NCBI RefSeq assembly: GCF_002019855.1
Contig: NZ_CM007717.1
Span: forward strand, 4,426,657 to 4,490,656
Reading direction: 5' to 3'
Source of the DNA: Streptomyces antibioticus
GTDB taxonomy: Bacteria; Actinomycetota; Actinomycetes; Streptomycetales; Streptomycetaceae
DNA: 64,000 bases
Shown here: piece by piece, positions 60,199 through 64,000 of the stretch
How positions within the stretch are numbered: position 1 is the stretch's first letter
Layout of the letters: each line of letters starts with the position of its first letter
The notes under the pieces: model-generated
Seen by the model: only the letters and a program-made list of their open reading frames with translations
What the model was told of the DNA's origin: nothing
Database searches by the model: none
Made by a program: the position numbers and the translations under genes

Positions 60199-60232
60199 TC
60201 AGGCTGTGGAGAACCGTTTGTCCACAGCCTGA
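60199..60232. promoter_or_regulatory. Inverted repeat containing a DnaA box
   Basis: A perfect 12-bp inverted repeat, TCAGGCTGTGGA (60199-60210) and TCCACAGCCTGA (60221-60232), with a 10-base spacer. The right arm overlaps a TTGTCCACA DnaA box (60218-60226). It sits between the divergent Lrp and E1-alpha genes. Confidence 0.55.
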
Positions 60233-60260
60233 GGGCGCCTGTAGCCAAAATGTGCCGACG

Positions 60261-60277
60261 ACCGAACAATCGGTAGG
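60261..60277. promoter_or_regulatory. TetR-type operator upstream of the branched-chain dehydrogenase operon
   Basis: ACCGAACAATCGGTAGG, 55 bases before ATG 60332. It matches the site at 57458-57474 in 15 of 17 positions. Confidence 0.65.
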
Positions 60278-60331
60278 TGAGGCGGGTCACAGGCGACACG
60301 TCTCGTAGCCATCGCCCGAGGAGGTGCCGTC

Positions 60332-61474
60332 ATGACGGTCATGGAGCAGCGGGGCGCTTACCGGCCCACCCCGCCGCCCGCCTGGCAGCCGCGCACGGAT
60401 CCCGCGCCGCTGCTGCCGGACGCCGAACCCCGTCGCGTCCTCGGCACCGAGGCGGCCGCGCAGACCGACCCCGAGCTGCTGCGGCGGCTGTACGCCCAGG
60501 TGGTGCTGGGCCGCCGTTACAACGCGCAGGCCACCGCCCTCACCAAGCAGGGCAGACTCGCCGTCTACCCGTCCAGCACCGGCCAGGAGGCCTGCGAGGT
60601 CGCCGCCGCGCTGGTCCTGGAGGAGCGCGACTGGCTCTTCCCCAGCTACCGCGACACGCTCGCCGTCGTCGCACGCGGCGTGGACCCCGTCGAGGCCCTC
60701 ACCCTGCTGCGCGGCGACTGGCACACCGGCTACGACCCGTACGAGCACCGGGTGGCCCCCCTGTGCACCCCGCTGGCCACCCAGCTCCCGCACGCCGTGG
60801 GCCTCGCCCACGCCGCCCGCCTCAAGGGCGACGACGTGGTCGCGCTGGCCATGGTCGGCGACGGCGGCACCAGCGAGGGCGACTTCCACGAGGCGCTGAA
60901 CTTCGCCGCCGTCTGGCAGGCCCCGGTGGTCTTCTTCGTCCAGAACAACGGCTTCGCGATCTCCGTACCGCTCGCCAAGCAGACCGCTGCCCCCTCCCTG
61001 GCCCACAAGGCCGTCGGGTACGGCATGCCGGGCCGCCTGGTCGACGGCAACGACGCCGCCGCCGTCCACGAGGTGCTCTCCGAGGCCGTCCGGCGCGCGC
61101 GGGAGGGCGGCGGACCCACCCTGGTGGAGGCCGTCACCTACCGCATCGAGGCCCACACCAACGCCGACGACGCGACCCGCTACCGCGGGGAGTCCGAGGT
61201 CGAGACCTGGCGCGAGCACGACCCGATCCTGCTGCTGGAGCGCGAACTGACCGCGCGCGGGCTGCTCGACGAGCAGGCCAAGGAGGCCGCGCGGGAGGCC
61301 GCCGAGACGATGGCGGCCGACCTGCGTGCCCGGATGAACCAGGACCCCGCCCTCGACCCGGCGGACCTGTTCGCCCACGTCTACGCCGAGGAAACCCCCC
61401 ACCTGCGCGAACAGCGTGCCCTGCTGCGCGCCGAGCTCGACGCCGAAGCCGAACCGGAAGGCGGCCACCGATGA
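60332..61474 (+). CDS. bkdA: Branched-chain 2-oxoacid dehydrogenase E1 component, alpha subunit
   Basis: A 380-residue thiamine diphosphate enzyme subunit starting at ATG 60332 behind GAGGAGGTG. The ThDP/Mg motif runs from VGDGGTSEGDFHEALNFAAV to VVFFVQNN. The R/S-rich phosphorylation-loop region (EAHTNADDATRYRGESEVE) is of the branched-chain type rather than the pyruvate type. With E1 beta it decarboxylates 2-oxoisovalerate and related acids to give branched acyl-CoA starters for fatty acids and polyketides. A pyruvate-dehydrogenase assignment is possible but less likely. It overlaps the E1 beta start by 4 bases. Confidence 0.92.
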   Translation: MTVMEQRGAYRPTPPPAWQPRTDPAPLLPDAEPRRVLGTEAAAQTDPELLRRLYAQVVLGRRYNAQATALTKQGRLAVYPSSTGQEACEVAAALVLEERDWLFPSYRDTLAVVARGVDPVEALTLLRGDWHTGYDPYEHRVAPLCTPLATQLPHAVGLAHAARLKGDDVVALAMVGDGGTSEGDFHEALNFAAVWQAPVVFFVQNNGFAISVPLAKQTAAPSLAHKAVGYGMPGRLVDGNDAAAVHEVLSEAVRRAREGGGPTLVEAVTYRIEAHTNADDATRYRGESEVETWREHDPILLLERELTARGLLDEQAKEAAREAAETMAADLRARMNQDPALDPADLFAHVYAEETPHLREQRALLRAELDAEAEPEGGHR

Positions 61475-62475
61475 CGACCGTCGCCCTCAAGCCCGCGACC
61501 ATGGCACAGGCCCTCACCCGCGCCCTGCGCGACGCGATGGCCGCCGACCCGTCCGTGCACGTCCTGGGCGAGGACGTGGGCACCCTCGGCGGCGTCTTCC
61601 GGGTCACCGACGGACTCGCCAAGGAGTTCGGCGAGGACCGCTGTACCGACACCCCGCTCGCCGAGGCGGGCATCCTCGGCACCGCCGTGGGCATGGCCAT
61701 GTACGGTCTGCGCCCGGTCGTGGAGATGCAGTTCGACGCCTTCGCCTACCCGGCGTTCGAGCAGCTCATCAGCCATGTCGCCCGGATGCGCAACCGCACC
61801 CGCGGCCGGATGCCCCTCCCGATCACCGTCCGCGTCCCCTACGGCGGCGGCATCGGCGGCGTCGAGCACCACAGCGACTCCTCCGAGGCGTACTACATCG
61901 CCACCCCGGGCCTGCACGTCGTCACCCCCGCCACGGTCGCCGACGCCTACGGCCTGCTGCGCGACGCGATCGCCTCCGACGACCCGGTGGTCTTCCTCGA
62001 ACCCAAGCGCCTGTACTGGTCCAAGGACACCTGGAACCCCGAGGACCCGCAGACCGTCGACCCGATCGGCCGCGCCGTGGTGCGCCGCCCGGGCCGCAGC
62101 GCCACCCTGATCACGTACGGCCCCTCGGTCCCCGTCTGCCTCGAAGCCGCCGAGGCGGCCCGTGCCGAGGGCTGGGACCTGGAGGTCGTCGACCTGCGCT
62201 CCCTGGTGCCGTTCGACGACGAGACGGTCGCCGCCTCGGTCCGGCGGACCGGCCGCGCGGTCGTCGTCCACGAATCGGGCTCCTTCGGCGGCCCGGGCGG
62301 GGAGATCGCGGCCCGCGTCACGGAGCGCTGCTTCCACCATCTGGAGGCGCCGGTGCTGCGTGTCGCCGGGTTCGACATCCCCTACCCGCCGCCGATGCTG
62401 GAGCGCCACCACCTGCCCGGCGTCGACCGCATCCTGGACGCCGTGGCACGGCTTCAGTGGGAGGCGGGCAACTGA
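61471..62475 (+). CDS. bkdB: Branched-chain 2-oxoacid dehydrogenase E1 component, beta subunit
   Basis: A 334-residue subunit starting at ATG 61471, overlapping the previous stop (ATGA). Family signatures are LGEDVGTLGGVFRVTDGLAK, FDAFAYPAFEQLISHVARMR, VRVPYGGGIGGVEHHSDSSE and VDLRSLVPFDDETVAASVRR. It forms the E1 heterotetramer with the alpha subunit. The stop overlaps the start of the E2 gene by one base (TGATG). Confidence 0.94.
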   Translation: MTTVALKPATMAQALTRALRDAMAADPSVHVLGEDVGTLGGVFRVTDGLAKEFGEDRCTDTPLAEAGILGTAVGMAMYGLRPVVEMQFDAFAYPAFEQLISHVARMRNRTRGRMPLPITVRVPYGGGIGGVEHHSDSSEAYYIATPGLHVVTPATVADAYGLLRDAIASDDPVVFLEPKRLYWSKDTWNPEDPQTVDPIGRAVVRRPGRSATLITYGPSVPVCLEAAEAARAEGWDLEVVDLRSLVPFDDETVAASVRRTGRAVVVHESGSFGGPGGEIAARVTERCFHHLEAPVLRVAGFDIPYPPPMLERHHLPGVDRILDAVARLQWEAGN

Positions 62476-63812
62476 TGGCACAGGTCCTGGAGTTCAAGCT
62501 GCCCGACCTCGGCGAGGGGCTCACCGAGGCGGAGATCGTGCGCTGGCTGGTCCAGGTCGGCGACGTCGTCGCCGTCGACCAGCCGGTCGTCGAGGTCGAG
62601 ACGGCCAAGGCGATGGTCGAGGTGCCCTGCCCCTACGGCGGTGTCGTCACCGCCCGCTTCGGCGAGGAGGGCACCGAACTGCCAGTCGGCGCCCCGCTGA
62701 TCACGGTCGCGGTCGGCTCGGGCACCGACGGCGGCGAGCCCGGCGCGTCCGAGGGCTCGGGCAACGTCCTCGTGGGGTACGGCACCTCGGAGGCACCCGC
62801 GCGCAGGCGCCGGGTCCGGCCGACGGCACCGGCGGTCCCCAAGGCCGCCGCTCCCGCCGCACCCACGGCACCCGCCCCGACCGCCGTTCCCGCCGCCTCC
62901 GACGGCCCCGTGCCCGTGATCTCGCCCCTGGTGCGCCGGCTCGCCCGTGAGAACGGTCTGGACCTGAAGGAGCTTCAGGGCACCGGCCCCCAGGGCCTGA
63001 TCCTGCGCGCGGACGTCGAGAACGCCCTGCGCGCGGCCGTCACCGAGGAGCGCCCCGCACCGGCGCCCGCGCCCGCCGCCCCGGCCACCCTCTCCGGCAC
63101 CGCCGGGTCCTCCGCCCTCACCGAGGGCCGCAGGGTGCCGCTCAAGGGCGTGCGGGGTGCCGTCGCGGACAAGCTCTCCCGCAGCCGCCGGGAGATCCCG
63201 GACGCCACCTGCTGGGTGGACGCCGACGCCACCGAGCTGATGCGCGCCCGCGCCGCCATGAACGCCACCGGGGGGCCGAAGATCTCGCTGCTCGCGCTGC
63301 TGGCCCGGATCTGCACCGCCGCCCTGGCCCGGTTCCCCGAGCTGAACTCCGCGGTCGACGTGGCGGCCAAGGAGATCGTCCAGTTCGACCATGTGCACCT
63401 CGGCTTCGCGGCGCAGACCGACCGGGGGCTCGTCGTCCCCGTCGTCCGTGACGCGCACGCCCGGGACGCCGAGGGACTCACCTCCGAGTTCGCCCGGCTC
63501 ACCGAGGCGGGCCGGGCCGGACGCCTCACGCCCGCCGAGCTGACCGGCGGGACGTTCACGCTGAACAACTACGGCGTGTTCGGCGTCGACGGCTCCACGC
63601 CGATCATCAACCACCCCGAGGCGGCCATGCTCGGCGTGGGCCGGATCATCCCCAAGCCGTGGGTGCACGAAGGCGAACTGGCCGTCCGTCAGGTCGTCCA
63701 GCTCTCGCTCACCTTCGACCACCGGGTCTGCGACGGCGGCACGGCCGGCGGCTTCCTGCGGTACGTGGCGGACTGCGTCGAACAGCCGGCGGTGCTGCTG
63801 CGCACCCTGTGA
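62475..63812 (+). CDS. bkdC: Dihydrolipoamide acyltransferase (E2) of the branched-chain complex
   Basis: A 445-residue E2 protein starting at ATG 62475. The N-terminal lipoyl domain has the lipoylated K45 in VETAKAMVEV. A Pro/Ala-rich linker follows, then a peripheral-subunit-binding domain (VISPLVRRLARENGLDLKEL, GTGPQGLILRADVENAL). The catalytic core ends in LTFDHRVCDGGTAGGFLRYV, with the HxxxDG-type active site. It transfers branched acyl groups to CoA. The E3 gene is not in the window and must be supplied from elsewhere. Confidence 0.95.
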   Translation: MAQVLEFKLPDLGEGLTEAEIVRWLVQVGDVVAVDQPVVEVETAKAMVEVPCPYGGVVTARFGEEGTELPVGAPLITVAVGSGTDGGEPGASEGSGNVLVGYGTSEAPARRRRVRPTAPAVPKAAAPAAPTAPAPTAVPAASDGPVPVISPLVRRLARENGLDLKELQGTGPQGLILRADVENALRAAVTEERPAPAPAPAAPATLSGTAGSSALTEGRRVPLKGVRGAVADKLSRSRREIPDATCWVDADATELMRARAAMNATGGPKISLLALLARICTAALARFPELNSAVDVAAKEIVQFDHVHLGFAAQTDRGLVVPVVRDAHARDAEGLTSEFARLTEAGRAGRLTPAELTGGTFTLNNYGVFGVDGSTPIINHPEAAMLGVGRIIPKPWVHEGELAVRQVVQLSLTFDHRVCDGGTAGGFLRYVADCVEQPAVLLRTL

Positions 63813-63878
63813 CCGCCCGCCCCGGGTGACACGGGTCCCCGCGTTCCCTGTGATCGAGGGGGCCCGCATACTCGGGGG

Positions 63879-64000
63879 GTGACCTCGTACGAGCACTCCG
63901 CCGCCCCGTACGCCCCGTACGACGCCGTCGTGCTCGCAGGCGGCGGGGCGCGGCGGCTCGGCGGCGCCGACAAGCCGGGCGTGCGGGTCGGCGGGCGTGC
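63879..64000 (+). CDS. mobA: Molybdenum cofactor guanylyltransferase, N-terminal part (partial)
   Basis: The first 40 residues of a nucleotidyltransferase starting at GTG 63879 and running off the right edge. The signature VVLAGGGARRLGGADKP, with the Gly-rich loop followed by Arg and the metal-binding DK, is that of MobA/NTP-transferase proteins that attach GMP to molybdopterin. CATACT (63867-63872) lies 6 bases upstream, so a leaderless transcript is likely. The 3' part is outside the window. Confidence 0.75.
   Translation, partial: MTSYEHSAAPYAPYDAVVLAGGGARRLGGADKPGVRVGGR

Overview
This window reads as a Streptomyces chromosome segment close to the replication origin. The GC content is very high with strong third-position GC, many GTG starts and GTGA/ATGA start-stop overlaps. 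The gene order is the actinobacterial near-oriC order: gyrA 3' end, DUF3566 membrane protein, tRNA-Ile, tRNA-Ala, cyclophilin, rhomboid, CrgA, class E sortases, PabA, then the PknB/PbpA/FtsW/PP2C/FhaB/FhaA operon and tRNA-Leu. The species cannot be fixed from the sequence alone.

Layout. 1-3700: gyrA end, DUF3566 protein, tRNA-Ile, a gene with an apparent frameshift, a small hypothetical gene and a secreted PA14/fibronectin protein. 3862-15341: a 1690-residue membrane-anchored STAND NTPase with 14 WD40 repeats and a long proline-rich insert, a hypothetical gene, a 3Fe-4S ferredoxin, a family-2 glycosyltransferase, a secreted small protein, a DLW-39 microprotein, a surface protein and a Ser/Thr kinase. 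15555-24095: HTH regulator, tRNA-Ala, DUF5324, cyclophilin, rhomboid, a DnaA-box cluster, crgA, DUF881, three class E sortases, a 53-residue membrane protein and pabA. 24172-32358 (minus strand): the conserved elongation/division and phospho-signalling operon fhaA-fhaB-PP2C-ftsW-pbpA-pknB. 32790: tRNA-Leu.

33292-47664 is an accessory block, flanked on both sides by G-rich low-complexity DNA. It looks like a small-molecule/signalling cluster: an AvrD-like protein, a KAS III enzyme with its own ACP, two SnoaL-like proteins, an FAD monooxygenase, an FMN reductase, an EamA exporter, a HAD phosphatase, an SDR, an AfsA-like butyrolactone synthase, a butyrolactone-receptor-like TetR, a second TetR, and an IS701-type transposase homologue whose catalytic residues are replaced. 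Four copies of one operator-like motif (AWAGARCRMTCGNTT) lie in front of the regulator genes, the afsA-like gene and the dead transposase gene. I consider this block the most interesting part of the window: a possible hybrid of the syringolide-type (AvrD) and A-factor-type (AfsA) routes under its own receptor.

48221-64000: DUF2252 protein, hypothetical, J-domain protein, rhodanese, acyl-CoA dehydrogenase with a KstR-type palindrome upstream, DUF5819/HTTM membrane pair, SpoU-type RNA methyltransferase, then catabolic genes: paaN, a PaaH/PaaC-type 3-hydroxyacyl-CoA dehydrogenase with its TetR regulator, an Lrp/AsnC regulator and the divergent branched-chain 2-oxoacid dehydrogenase operon (E1 alpha, E1 beta, E2). 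A mobA-like gene starts at the right edge.
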